Positions 1 through 7,072 of a stretch of DNA of 18,156 nt are shown here, in pieces. The first letter of the stretch is position 1. Each line of letters opens with the position of its first letter. The stretch comes from Lachnoclostridium sp. UBA1781 (lineage in GTDB: Bacteria; Bacillota; Clostridia; Lachnospirales; Lachnospiraceae): positions 5,198-23,353 of the forward strand of contig DCGJ01000161.1 of NCBI GenBank assembly GCA_002315495.1, written 5' to 3'. Made by a program: the position numbers and the translations under genes. A model generated the notes under the pieces. It searched no databases, had not been told where the DNA came from, and was given only the letters and a program-made list of their open reading frames with translations.

Positions 1-2384
1 TTACCGCATTTTTTGCAAATGACCGCCGTTTCAATCGAAGCCGGGAGCTCGAAGGTCGTTGCCTCGCAGCCCTTCACTCTGTGAACCTCTTCCATAATGT
101 TACGCCACAGGTATCGATAGTAGCTGGAATCGGTCTGTGTAAAGTTGTTGTCGAAGCCGGACCAGATGGAAGCAGTGTAATAAGGAGTAAAGCCTGCGAA
201 CCAAAGGTCGTAGTTATCGTGAGCGGTACCGGTCTTTCCGGCAACCGGGATATCGAGATTGACAAAGCGGCTCTTAGAACCGGTACCGATGGTCGTGGTG
301 TCGATCATGGCATTGGTAAGAAGCGCAGAAGTAGAAGACTTCATAACCTGTGTGGACTCGATTTTATTGTTAATCAGAACGGAACCGTCATGATTTAAAA
401 TGCGGCTATAGTAACGCGGCTCGATGTACACGCCATTGTTCGCGATGGCTGCATACGCTGCTGTCATCTCCAGTACGGATACACCATTCGTCAAACCACC
501 GAGCGCCAGAGCTACATTGTAGTCGGAGGTACCGTCGGAAGGATCGGTGTCCAGACGCTTAAAGCCAAGCTTCTTCAGGTAATTCATGGATACCTGCGGA
601 GTAACCGCTTCCATACACTGAACAGCGACAATGTTCATAGAATAGTAGATACCCTTACGGATGCTCTGCAAGCCCTGGTAACCGGTCTTATACCAGTTGG
701 TAACGGTCTTTCGTTCTTCCTCTTCCAACTTTTCCTGACCAGGGTATTCATAGTAACAATCATCAAAGGTGCTGGCCAGCGTGAATCCACAGGAGTCAAT
801 CGCCGGCAGGAAGGAAGCCAATACCTTAAAGGTAGAACCTGCCTGACGGTAAGTTGCGGATGCACGGTTCAAAACTCGGTTTCCGGACTTCTCGCCACGT
901 CCGCCGTATTGTGCCAGAACGATGCCGGTTGACTGGTCCATGATGACCATTGCACACTGTGGCTGAAGGGTGAACATCTTATCACGATCACTGGAGCTGG
1001 TCTGCCAGGTGGTGAACTCCACACCCGGATTGGCCGAAACGAAGTCCGCTGTGACGGCTGCCTCGAACGCATCAATCTTCTCCATTAAATCATCCTTGTT
1101 CAGGGTGTAGGTGCTGATGCCTTTCTTGCCTTCCTCGTGATAATAAATCTTGTTGTTATCCGTGTAATTTTCGTAGTACTTTAACAGGTCGGAGAGGTGA
1201 TAGTGCTTCTGCGGAGCGTCTTCACCCTTGCCAACGATGGAAAATGCGTAGTCTGCCGTCAGCTCGTAATAAGAGCCGGAGCCGACTGCCGGGAAGTTCT
1301 CTTCATTCGTAAAATAGGAATCCATAACGGCCTGAATCTCAAGATCCTGACACGTTTCGATGGTCAGACCGCCATTATAAAGCAGATAGTTGGCTTCATA
1401 GGTGGTGTAACCCATCTTCACAAGGTCGTCGATGACCTGCTCGATAACTTCATCGACATAGTAGGAATACTTAGAGGAAGCCTGTGCCTTTGTTTCGGTC
1501 TGCTGAGCAGCGATACGGAGGTAGACATTTTCCGAATCTGCGATTGCTTCGTCGTACTGATCCTTCGTACAGAAGCCGTTATCATACATATTCTTCAAAC
1601 AGTCGAGACGACGACGGGCGTTGTCCTCCTGATAGTTAAGCGGGTTCATATAGGTAGGAGAGTAGGCAATCGGCGCTAACACAGCGGCTTCGCTAATCGT
1701 AAGCTCCGATACACTCTTACCGAAGTAGTTAAATGCGGCAGCGGCGATACCATAGGAGCCGTTACCGAGGTTGATCGTATTCAGATAGTATTCCAGAATG
1801 GTACCCTTTTCCATCTTGTCTTCGAGCTTGATGGCCAGATACTGCTCCTGCAGCTTACGGATAATCTTATCCATGGCGCTCGATTCGTTACCGCCGTAGA
1901 ACACCTGGTTCTTCAAAAGCTGCTGGGTAATGGTGGATGCACCATAATCCAGGCCGCCTTCCTTTAAGACAGAGAAGCCTGCACGGAAAATGCCTCGCAC
2001 GTCGATACCGTTGTGCTCCCAGTAACGCTCGTCCTCCATTGCCACGAAGGCGTTCTGCACATCAACCGGAATATCTTCAATTTTCGCATACTTGGCGTCG
2101 GTGCCGGCAGCCTTCAGTACCGCCAGTTGGGTTCCGTTCGCAGCAACGATGACAGAAGAAAATTTGTAAGGAGTAACCTGTTTTTCAATGCCGTCAATGC
2201 TTGGCGATGTCTGCAGGATTCCAAGGTACGCTCCGTACGCACCATAACATCCGACGATGACACAAACCGTCAGCGCAATCAGAAGAATGCGGTAGAGCAT
2301 AATGCGAAGCAGGGAACGCATACGTACCGGGGTGGAACGTAGGCTCTTCTGCATACGCACAATATTGTAATGTGAATAATTCAT
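1..2384 (-). CDS. Class A penicillin-binding protein (PBP1A-type), partial at the left edge
   Basis: Bifunctional cell-wall synthase: a GT51 glycosyltransferase polymerises lipid II and a transpeptidase cross-links the stem peptides outside the membrane. The minus-strand frame is open from 2384 to the window edge, with 794 complete codons and no stop. A short basic cytoplasmic tail precedes one membrane segment (about residues 29-54). The GT51 motif MEDERYWEHNGID follows, with catalytic-type E117, then GASTITQQL (149-157) and the KIIRKLQEQYLAIKLE region. The transpeptidase triad is present: STFK (S517, K520), SMN (582-584) and KTG (717-719). The visible end has ICKKCG where relatives often have a Cys-x-x-Ser-Gly stretch. 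The start is supported by GGAGAA a few bases upstream and by a promoter at 2437-2465. I give no symbol because pbpA/ponA naming varies. Only the extreme C-terminus is missing. Confidence 0.95.
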   Translation of the reverse strand, partial: MNYSHYNIVRMQKSLRSTPVRMRSLLRIMLYRILLIALTVCVIVGCYGAYGAYLGILQTSPSIDGIEKQVTPYKFSSVIVAANGTQLAVLKAAGTDAKYAKIEDIPVDVQNAFVAMEDERYWEHNGIDVRGIFRAGFSVLKEGGLDYGASTITQQLLKNQVFYGGNESSAMDKIIRKLQEQYLAIKLEDKMEKGTILEYYLNTINLGNGSYGIAAAAFNYFGKSVSELTISEAAVLAPIAYSPTYMNPLNYQEDNARRRLDCLKNMYDNGFCTKDQYDEAIADSENVYLRIAAQQTETKAQASSKYSYYVDEVIEQVIDDLVKMGYTTYEANYLLYNGGLTIETCQDLEIQAVMDSYFTNEENFPAVGSGSYYELTADYAFSIVGKGEDAPQKHYHLSDLLKYYENYTDNNKIYYHEEGKKGISTYTLNKDDLMEKIDAFEAAVTADFVSANPGVEFTTWQTSSSDRDKMFTLQPQCAMVIMDQSTGIVLAQYGGRGEKSGNRVLNRASATYRQAGSTFKVLASFLPAIDSCGFTLASTFDDCYYEYPGQEKLEEEERKTVTNWYKTGYQGLQSIRKGIYYSMNIVAVQCMEAVTPQVSMNYLKKLGFKRLDTDPSDGTSDYNVALALGGLTNGVSVLEMTAAYAAIANNGVYIEPRYYSRILNHDGSVLINNKIESTQVMKSSTSALLTNAMIDTTTIGTGSKSRFVNLDIPVAGKTGTAHDNYDLWFAGFTPYYTASIWSGFDNNFTQTDSSYYRYLWRNIMEEVHRVKGCEATTFELPASIETAVICKKCG

Positions 2385-2436
2385 ACGATATTCTCCATAA
2401 TTCCATCAAAAAATGAACTCGGTAAAAACCATCATT

Positions 2437-2465
2437 ATTATAGCAATCGAAAAGTTCCTTGTAAA
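2437..2465 (-). promoter_or_regulatory. Sigma-A-type promoter of the PBP gene
   Basis: On the minus strand, -35 TTTACA (2465-2460) and a perfect -10 TATAAT (2442-2437) are separated by 17 bp. The -10 lies about 50 bp upstream of the PBP start codon. The PBP gene can therefore be transcribed independently of yigZ. Confidence 0.8.
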
Positions 2466-2487
2466 CCTTTGAAAAGTTACGTTTTTA

Positions 2488-3156
2488 TTACAAAAGTACG
2501 ACCTCTCCGTTTTGAAGGAAATAGTCCACAGGGTCCTCCTTCGTGAGCTTTGCTGTGCCTGCGGTCGCCTCGGACACCTTCTTTTCGAACGAGCCAAATG
2601 CGTCCTTTGATACCAGCACCACGGCCGTCACCACATCGGTGTAATCGGTCCGAAGAACGGGCAGGGAATCTTGTGCGGTCAGATACAGAAGCTTTCCGAT
2701 GCCGTTATAGTCGGTCTCCACCGTAACCGGGTAGGCTGAGCATTTTTCTGCGATATCGCAGTGAGCAAGTCCCTCCTTCACGGCTGCCTGGTAAGCACGA
2801 ATCAGTCCGCCGGTGCCAAGCAGGGTGCCGCCAAAATAACGGGTGACAACAACGCACACGTTACGAATACCGGAGGCAAGCAGCACATCTAACATCGGTC
2901 GGCCGGCAGTGTGTGGCGGCTCTCCGTCATCCGAACAGCGGGTCAGTTCGCCACGATCCCCGATGACGAAGGCGGAGCAGTTATGACGTGCATCCCAGTA
3001 TTGCTTCTTCATCTGCTCGATAAATGCGGCCGCTTCTTCCTCCGTGCGCACCGGGCGCAGCGTGGCAATAAAGCGGGATTTTTTCTCCACGATTTCTCCT
3101 ACGCCTCCCGCATTGAGAAAACGGATGGTTTCGGTGTTGGATTGTTCAGAAGCCAT
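2488..3156 (-). CDS. yigZ: YigZ/IMPACT family protein
   Basis: Cytoplasmic protein of the YigZ/IMPACT (UPF0029) family, about 222 residues, the usual length. In eukaryotes IMPACT modulates translational control. The bacterial role is not settled. Family signatures are clear: KKSRFIA near the N-terminus (25-31), ARHNCSAFVIG (56-66), SDDGEPPHTAGRPML (75-89) and VVVTRYFGGTLLGTGGLIRAYQ in two adjoining parts around 102-123. I place the start at 3156 (MASEQSN) because AAGGAGG lies directly upstream. An ATG 21 bp further out has no such site. It was originally downstream of a DUF4250 gene that is now split. Its transcription may come from a weak promoter at 3200-3229 or from the IS-derived hybrid promoter at 3441-3469. 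Confidence 0.93.
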   Translation of the reverse strand: MASEQSNTETIRFLNAGGVGEIVEKKSRFIATLRPVRTEEEAAAFIEQMKKQYWDARHNCSAFVIGDRGELTRCSDDGEPPHTAGRPMLDVLLASGIRNVCVVVTRYFGGTLLGTGGLIRAYQAAVKEGLAHCDIAEKCSAYPVTVETDYNGIGKLLYLTAQDSLPVLRTDYTDVVTAVVLVSKDAFGSFEKKVSEATAGTAKLTKEDPVDYFLQNGEVVLL

Positions 3157-3199
3157 GACGCCTCCTTTCTTGCACATTGGCGAGTATTATGATACAATA

Positions 3200-3229
3200 A
3201 TTATGTATGTGTATAAGGAAATCACTCAA
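3200..3229 (-). promoter_or_regulatory. Candidate promoter of yigZ, overlapping the end of the DUF4250 remnant
   Basis: On the minus strand TTGAGT (3229-3224) and CATAAT (3205-3200) are 18 bp apart, about 45 bp upstream of the yigZ start codon. Each hexamer has mismatches to consensus, so this is only a moderate candidate. If real, yigZ kept a promoter of its own after the island cut it off from the DUF4250 promoter. Confidence 0.4.
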
Positions 3230-3365
3230 ACCGATTTTTCTCAGAATTGTAGTGGTAACCGGCAGCATTTAAAATGCGGCAAATCTCCGACTTATCCTCA
3301 TCCTCCCGGTCGCACAGGTCGTCGAGCGAGGAATAAAAATCACGGAGTTTCGTATTGATTACACT
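3222..3365 (-). pseudogene. DUF4250 protein, C-terminal part (split by the island)
   Basis: Reading the minus strand down from 3365 gives 47 codons and TGA. They begin SVINTKLRDFYSSLDDLC and end AAGYHYNSEKNRFE. DUF4250 proteins are small (about 55-60 residues) with the pattern MLPKDPxxLLSxxNTKLRDxYxSLxxLC...YxYxxxxNxF, and this segment matches everything after the first ten residues. There is no start codon: the frame meets TAG at 3371-3369, in island sequence. The matching first six codons (MLPKDP), with ribosome binding site and promoter, lie about 7 kb away at 10315-10332 on the same strand. It lies upstream of yigZ in the same direction. The function of DUF4250 is unknown. The family assignment is from memory of its motif, not from a search. 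Confidence 0.82.
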
Positions 3366-3367
3366 GT

Positions 3368-3414
3368 ACTATTTCGAGAACTATTTTCGGAATAGTCTTA
3401 TTTACATAAATAGT
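3368..3414. repeat. Cluster of ACTATT / AATAGT half-sites at the left island edge
   Basis: Two direct copies of ACTATT (3368-3373 and 3380-3385) are followed by two copies of its reverse complement AATAGT (3391-3396 and 3409-3414). The inner pair forms a perfect 6-bp inverted repeat with a 5-base centre. The cluster abuts the island boundary and lies upstream of the island operon. It could be recombinase arm sites, a repressor operator or a ParB-type site. Nothing in the sequence decides between these. Confidence 0.5.
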
Positions 3415-3431
3415 TTATTTGTTTTTAAGTC

Positions 3432-3458
3432 TTGTTCTAAGGTATATTACTTTATTAT
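3432..3458 (+). promoter_or_regulatory. Left part of the probable island-operon promoter, split by the IS
   Basis: If the IS and one copy of its target duplication are removed in thought, TTGTTC (3432-3437) lies 18 bp before TATAGT. The TATAGT is made of 3456-3458 or its duplicate 4802-4804 plus 4805-4807. This is a reasonable promoter for the four-gene operon starting at 4878. In the present arrangement the two hexamers are about 1.3 kb apart. The TATAGT copy at 4802-4807 has no good -35 at the right distance inside the IS end. Confidence 0.4.
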
Positions 3459-3469
3459 GATAGTGTCAA
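3441..3469 (-). promoter_or_regulatory. Hybrid outward promoter formed by the left IS end
   Basis: The left terminal repeat contains a consensus -35 TTGACA on the minus strand (3469-3464). Exactly 17 bp further, across the target duplication, is TATACC (3446-3441), which keeps the TATA core. It points out of the IS toward the DUF4250 remnant and yigZ. IS256 itself is known to carry an outward -35 that makes hybrid promoters with neighbouring DNA. Strength cannot be judged from sequence because the -10 matches only four of six positions. Confidence 0.5.
3451..3458. repeat. Target site duplication TTTATTAT (left copy)
   Basis: The eight bases TTTATTAT immediately left of the IS are repeated exactly at 4797-4804 immediately right of it. 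An 8-bp duplication is usual for the IS256 family. Perfect identity suggests a fairly recent insertion. Confidence 0.88.
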
Positions 3470-3484
3470 GAAGTTTGTGTAAAC
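3459..3484. repeat. Left terminal inverted repeat of the IS
   Basis: It pairs with 4771-4796 at 21 of 26 positions. It includes TGTCAA at 3464-3469, the outward-facing TTGACA on the minus strand, which the right repeat lacks. Confidence 0.85.
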
Positions 3485-3497
3485 CTCTGTGACCTTG

Positions 3498-4679
3498 TTA
3501 CAGTTTATCGAACATCTCCAACAATTCACTTCGTGATTCTTTGAAGCCTCGGTGGATTCGGTCACTGAACCGCTTGTTATAATCAGTGCAATAAGTACAG
3601 ATATAGCGTTCCAGGGATTCTTCGTTCGGGAATTGTTCTTTTTGCTTTGTCCCTCGTTTGAGATTCTTGTTGAAATTCTCAATTAAGTTCGTTGTATATA
3701 TGCTTCGTCGAATCTTTTCCGGGAAAGCATAAAAAGTAAACAGGTTATCCAAGTCATTAAGGACGTCAACAGCCTTTGGATAGAGCTTCTGATACTTTTC
3801 CATGAAGTCATACAGGCAGTCAAGTGCTGACTCTTTGCTATTAGCTGTATATACCGGCTTCAGATCTGCCATGACAGCTGCTTTGTCTTTTGACCGTATA
3901 TATTTCATGACATTGCGGCAAAGGTGTGTCCAGCAGGATTGATACATAGCCTTGGGAAACACTTCGAGAACAGCATCTTTCATGCCCTTCAATCCATCGG
4001 TAACAAAGAGAAGTACCTGTTCAAGACCTCGATCTCTGAGATTTTCCAGCATTTCCTTATAGTTGGATGCAGACTCTGTGGGGAATAAAGCAAAGTCCAG
4101 GACCTCTTTGGAACCTTCAGGGGTAATCCCTACAATGATGTGAAGTGCTTCTTTGGCGACACTGTCACGGCGGACATTGAGATAGGTAGCGTCACAGTAA
4201 ATGACTGCATACTGCCGGCCGATAACCCTCTCGTGAAAAGCTCGTACATTAGCCTCGACAGCTTTTACGATGTTGGAAACCGTCTGAGGGGTATAATAAT
4301 GGCCATACATCTTTTCGATCAGATCAGTGATCTCACGCGTAGTGATACCATGGCGATACATCTCAATAATAAAGTTCTCGAGGGTATCGCTGCTGCGTCT
4401 ATACGGGGGAATCGTTTTCTGGTGAAAGGCACCGGCACGATCGCGGGGTATCTGAAGGTTCAAATCACCATATACCGTATGAAGGGTACGAGAATAGAAG
4501 CCATTTCTTGAATCACCTGAATTATAACCGGCGGGATCGTACTTGTCATAGTCCAGGAAGGCATCAAGCTCGATCAGAAAGAGCTCGTTGAGTGCTTTTT
4601 CAAGCTCAAAGCGAAAAACTTCTTCGATAGATTCATTTTTTAGTAGTGCTTCTAAGATTTTTGTGCTAACATTAAACAT
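3498..4679 (-). CDS. IS256-family (mutator-type) transposase
   Basis: DDE transposase of 393 residues, the usual length for the family, and apparently intact. An N-terminal DNA-binding part (about 1-150) contains the family-typical stretch NGFYSRTLHTVYGDLNLQIPRDR (58-80, described here in adjoining parts). The catalytic domain shows D163 (YCDATYLNVRR), D228 (FVTDGLKGM) and E334 (TTNLIENFNK), and it carries the family C-x-x-H signature SCWTHLCRN (C249, H252). It catalyses cut or copy-paste movement of the IS by binding its terminal repeats. The start at 4679 is followed by typical N-terminal sequence MFNVSTKILEALL. The ribosome binding site AAAGGATG upstream lies in a predicted RNA stem (see 4683-4741). 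The stop lies 13 bp inside the left terminal repeat. Confidence 0.95.
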   Translation of the reverse strand: MFNVSTKILEALLKNESIEEVFRFELEKALNELFLIELDAFLDYDKYDPAGYNSGDSRNGFYSRTLHTVYGDLNLQIPRDRAGAFHQKTIPPYRRSSDTLENFIIEMYRHGITTREITDLIEKMYGHYYTPQTVSNIVKAVEANVRAFHERVIGRQYAVIYCDATYLNVRRDSVAKEALHIIVGITPEGSKEVLDFALFPTESASNYKEMLENLRDRGLEQVLLFVTDGLKGMKDAVLEVFPKAMYQSCWTHLCRNVMKYIRSKDKAAVMADLKPVYTANSKESALDCLYDFMEKYQKLYPKAVDVLNDLDNLFTFYAFPEKIRRSIYTTNLIENFNKNLKRGTKQKEQFPNEESLERYICTYCTDYNKRFSDRIHRGFKESRSELLEMFDKL

Positions 4680-4682
4680 ACG

Positions 4683-4741
4683 GGAACCACATCCTTTCGT
4701 TTTTTTGTTTGGTCACAAAAATCATAAACGATGTTGGTTCC
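4683..4741 (-). promoter_or_regulatory. Predicted hairpin that covers the transposase ribosome binding site
   Basis: In the minus-strand transcript GGAACCAACATC (4741-4730) can pair with GATGTGGTTCC (4693-4683), giving eleven base pairs with one bulged base and a 36-base loop. The downstream arm overlaps the AAAGGATG ribosome binding region just before the transposase start. Transcripts entering from outside would form the stem and block translation, while one started inside would not. Such protection is known for some IS elements, for example IS10. For this family it is my inference. Confidence 0.5.
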
Positions 4742-4770
4742 TTTTTCTATGCCATTTGGGCGGAACCTAC

Positions 4771-4796
4771 GTTTACACAAAATATTTTACACTACC
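4771..4796. repeat. Right terminal inverted repeat of the IS
   Basis: This is the partner of 3459-3484. The inner eleven bases GTTTACACAAA match perfectly when reversed, and the tip is CACTACC. Confidence 0.85.
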
Positions 4797-4804
4797 TTTA
4801 TTAT
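4797..4804. repeat. Target site duplication TTTATTAT (right copy)
   Basis: Exact repeat of 3451-3458, fixing the right end of the IS at 4796. Confidence 0.88.
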
Positions 4805-4827
4805 AGTTGAGCAAGACTGCTCTAAGG

Positions 4828-4850
4828 ACTAAAAAATGGCGTTTTTTAGT
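4828..4850 (+). repeat. Inverted repeat in the leader of the island operon
   Basis: ACTAAAAAA and TTTTTTAGT form a perfect 9-bp stem with the 5-base loop TGGCG, ending 27 bp before the ParB/HNH start codon. TTTTTAG recurs just after it (4855-4861), leading into the AAAGGAGG ribosome binding site. It could be a weak bidirectional terminator, an operator or a leader structure. The stem is all A/T apart from one C:G pair, so a strong terminator is unlikely. Confidence 0.45.
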
Positions 4851-4877
4851 TACTTTTTTAGAAAGGAGGTAAGACGA

Positions 4878-6254
4878 ATGGACTATGATGAGAGTCCATC
4901 TCTAGTTGGTAGTAGTTTAGAGGCTGAGTATGATGCAACCTTTACAGGTGAAGAAAAAACTGCAGCAGCGTTGAAGTTTTCATCAGATGCTTTTGAGCGA
5001 GAGTTTAAGTCTATAAAGATTAGCGAGATAGTGCTTTCAGAGCCTATTAAGCAAGGTCGAAAAGAGACTCGTAGTGGTCTAACTGCTATAACAAAGGATT
5101 TGGGAGTTTTAGTTCCAATTCATGTTATGACGCTATCTGAGGAGTCACAAGATGATGATGTCAAATATGTTCTGTTAGATGGTTTGAGGCGTATCTATGG
5201 TGCGTTAAAGAACGGACAAACAGAAATAGACGCAATCGTATGGGATTTCAAAGATAAAGACCAAGGTAGCGACTATGCACTATTCATAAGTTTGTTACTT
5301 AACAAAACTCAAGACAGAAGTTGGGGAGAAAAGTGGAGTTTGTTCCAAGTTCTCGAAATGCAGTCAGCAATAACGCCAGGAACAGTTGAATATCTGATTA
5401 ACCTATCTCCAGGTGATGCTATGCGATTCAAGGATGTAATGCTTGCAGAGTATAGTGAACCGAAAGAAGCACTCTTAAGTGGTGATAAAGACCTTGACGG
5501 AGCTTACAAGATGCTTGCAAAGCTCAGAAAGGAAGAAAATGCTCTTGAAAAGAGTGATGCTCAGGGTATCAGTGGTACTGTTGAAGGTGCAGAAGATTTG
5601 GCAGCTGACAACACTGGCGAAGGTGGCGAGTTAAGTGACAACGATGTACTCGAATTATTGGATATGGCTGAAGACCTAGATATCGGTGATGATACAGATG
5701 AAGTTGAGTTCAAATCATTGAACGCAGCAGAGGCTGAATGCCAGAAGGTTGGTGAGCGACATCCGTTAGACCCAGCTATTCGTCAATCTGTACTTGCACG
5801 AGATAAGTTTGTTTGTTCTTGTTGTGGTATGAAGATGATTGGTGCAAGATTAGGTCTTATTGCAGTACATCACAAAATTCCAGTTCATTGTGGTGGTAGA
5901 GATAGTTTAGACAATCTTACTACTCTTTGCGTAAACTGTCATGTTGCTCTACATATTATGGAGAGACAGGGTGGTAGTATCTTGATGGCTGAAGAAGATT
6001 GGAATGAGCTTTATGAAAAAGACGAGAATGGTGAAACTATTAAAGTTGATGGTAAGCCAAAGTTGAGTAGTGAGCAGATTTCCTTACTTAAGGCTCGTAA
6101 GTTAGCACTTGTTGCTATCGAAGCTGATAAGCGTCAAGGTTTAAGCAAAGATGCAGTACAGAAATATACCTCTGATACTATTAAGCACCCGATGCCAGGT
6201 GTCGCTTTTGCGAATGGAAAGAAAGATTATGAAGGTGCAGGGGGTGGTGCTTAA
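4878..6254 (+). CDS. ParB-like domain / HNH endonuclease domain fusion protein
   Basis: Cytoplasmic protein of 458 residues, first gene of the island operon. The N-terminal third (about 46-125) has the ParB/sulfiredoxin-like fold pattern: KISEIVLSE, then ...LGVLVPIHVM..., then YVLLDGLRRIYGAL with the DGxRR box (101-105). A helical part and a very acidic linker (about 220-280) follow. The C-terminal HNH domain (about 301-360) has zinc-binding C313-x-x-C316, HHKIP (331-335), N346 in DNLTTLC and C351-x-x-C354-H355...H359, so all expected metal and catalytic positions are present. The start at 4878 follows AAAGGAGGT with seven bases between. An ATG at 4836 lies inside a hairpin and has no such site. 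It probably binds and may nick or cut DNA. The target is unknown. A homing, defence or element-maintenance role are all possible. Confidence 0.85.
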   Translation: MDYDESPSLVGSSLEAEYDATFTGEEKTAAALKFSSDAFEREFKSIKISEIVLSEPIKQGRKETRSGLTAITKDLGVLVPIHVMTLSEESQDDDVKYVLLDGLRRIYGALKNGQTEIDAIVWDFKDKDQGSDYALFISLLLNKTQDRSWGEKWSLFQVLEMQSAITPGTVEYLINLSPGDAMRFKDVMLAEYSEPKEALLSGDKDLDGAYKMLAKLRKEENALEKSDAQGISGTVEGAEDLAADNTGEGGELSDNDVLELLDMAEDLDIGDDTDEVEFKSLNAAEAECQKVGERHPLDPAIRQSVLARDKFVCSCCGMKMIGARLGLIAVHHKIPVHCGGRDSLDNLTTLCVNCHVALHIMERQGGSILMAEEDWNELYEKDENGETIKVDGKPKLSSEQISLLKARKLALVAIEADKRQGLSKDAVQKYTSDTIKHPMPGVAFANGKKDYEGAGGGA

Positions 6255-7057
6255 TGAAGCGTAAAATACTTGCAGTAATGGGTATTTGCTTATTATGTAC
6301 TGCTTGCAACAAACAAGACACCAAAACGGTAGATGTAGAGGCACAATCAAATATACAGAAGGCTATTGAAACCACTTTTAATGAAAATTGTATTGCCTTT
6401 AAAGGTGACATAGTTAGTACATCGAGTGATGAGTTCGCAAGTTACTCGGCTACTATCTATAAAGACAATTACACTTACTCCGTAAAACAAAATGCCGAAG
6501 GATTTTCAGTCACAGATTATTCAGACGGAAGTAGTTATTATGTATATAACAGTGATGGTGCTTATGAGATGCCTATTAAATGTCTTGACACCAATGCTAA
6601 AGCCTTTTACTTAAATACTATTAAAGGTTTAGAATGGGTAGCAACAGACTTAGGTTATGAAGCTACTTTAACAGAACCCCAAGTAGAAACAATAGTAAAT
6701 GGGTATTTAGTAGCTCAATACAATGGTATTGAGAAGAGTTCAAACGATGTGGTATTACAAGATTATGCTAAGAAAGCTACAAAGTATCTTAGCTCGGATA
6801 CCTACCCTAGCGGAACACTAACAGTATTACTGGATGGTGGAAAACTTAAGGCTGTAATACTACAATATAAATCAGCGGGTATCCAGAGAATATACTCAGT
6901 TGAGTATAAGTACGATTTAGAGTCGTACAAAAATCTAGTTGAGGTTTCACAGCCTGAGGCAAGTAGTATTACTGATTACCTTGAGAGTATATATGATTGG
7001 GCAGAAGTAGTACATGGTTGTGATACTTATGAGGACGCATTAGTTACAATCAAATAA
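6254..7057 (+). CDS. Putative lipoprotein of the island operon
   Basis: A 267-residue protein that I do not recognise. The N-terminus is a lipoprotein signal: basic MKRK, a hydrophobic stretch and LLCTAC, with C18 as the likely lipidated cysteine. The -3 residue is Cys, which is less usual. The mature part is soluble-looking and rich in Tyr, Ser, Asp and Thr, with alternating patterns typical of beta-sheet (for example SYSATIYKDNYTYSVKQ and TLTVLLDGGKLKAVILQY). This resembles LppX/LolA-like or DUF-type outer-face lipoproteins in general character only. Its ATG overlaps the stop codon of the ParB/HNH gene by one base (TAATG), which implies translational coupling. It should sit on the outer face of the membrane. 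Confidence 0.8.
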   Translation: MKRKILAVMGICLLCTACNKQDTKTVDVEAQSNIQKAIETTFNENCIAFKGDIVSTSSDEFASYSATIYKDNYTYSVKQNAEGFSVTDYSDGSSYYVYNSDGAYEMPIKCLDTNAKAFYLNTIKGLEWVATDLGYEATLTEPQVETIVNGYLVAQYNGIEKSSNDVVLQDYAKKATKYLSSDTYPSGTLTVLLDGGKLKAVILQYKSAGIQRIYSVEYKYDLESYKNLVEVSQPEASSITDYLESIYDWAEVVHGCDTYEDALVTIK

Positions 7058-7072
7058 GGAGGATAAAATAAA

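Larger units (their letters stand above)
3459..4796 (-). mobile_element. IS256-family insertion sequence, complete (1338 bp)
   Basis: The element is bounded by imperfect 26-bp terminal inverted repeats at 3459-3484 and 4771-4796, which match at 21 of 26 positions. They share TAGTGT near the tips and TTTGTGTAAAC inside. The left tip begins GA and the right tip, read inward, begins GG. Exact 8-bp duplications TTTATTAT flank it, and it contains one intact transposase gene. It sits inside the larger island, just upstream of the island operon. Size, single open reading frame and 8-bp duplication all fit IS256. Confidence 0.9.

Noticed and set aside
1197..1679. Plus-strand open frame of 160 codons
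   Set aside because: It is antisense to the intact PBP coding sequence and has no recognisable protein character or ribosome binding site.
3157..3177. Longer start for yigZ at 3177
   Set aside because: The AAGGAGG that fits the start at 3156 lies inside this stretch, and nothing similar precedes 3177.
4836..4877. Longer start (ATG at 4836) for the ParB/HNH gene
   Set aside because: This ATG lies within the inverted repeat at 4828-4850 and has no ribosome binding site, while 4878 follows AAAGGAGGT.
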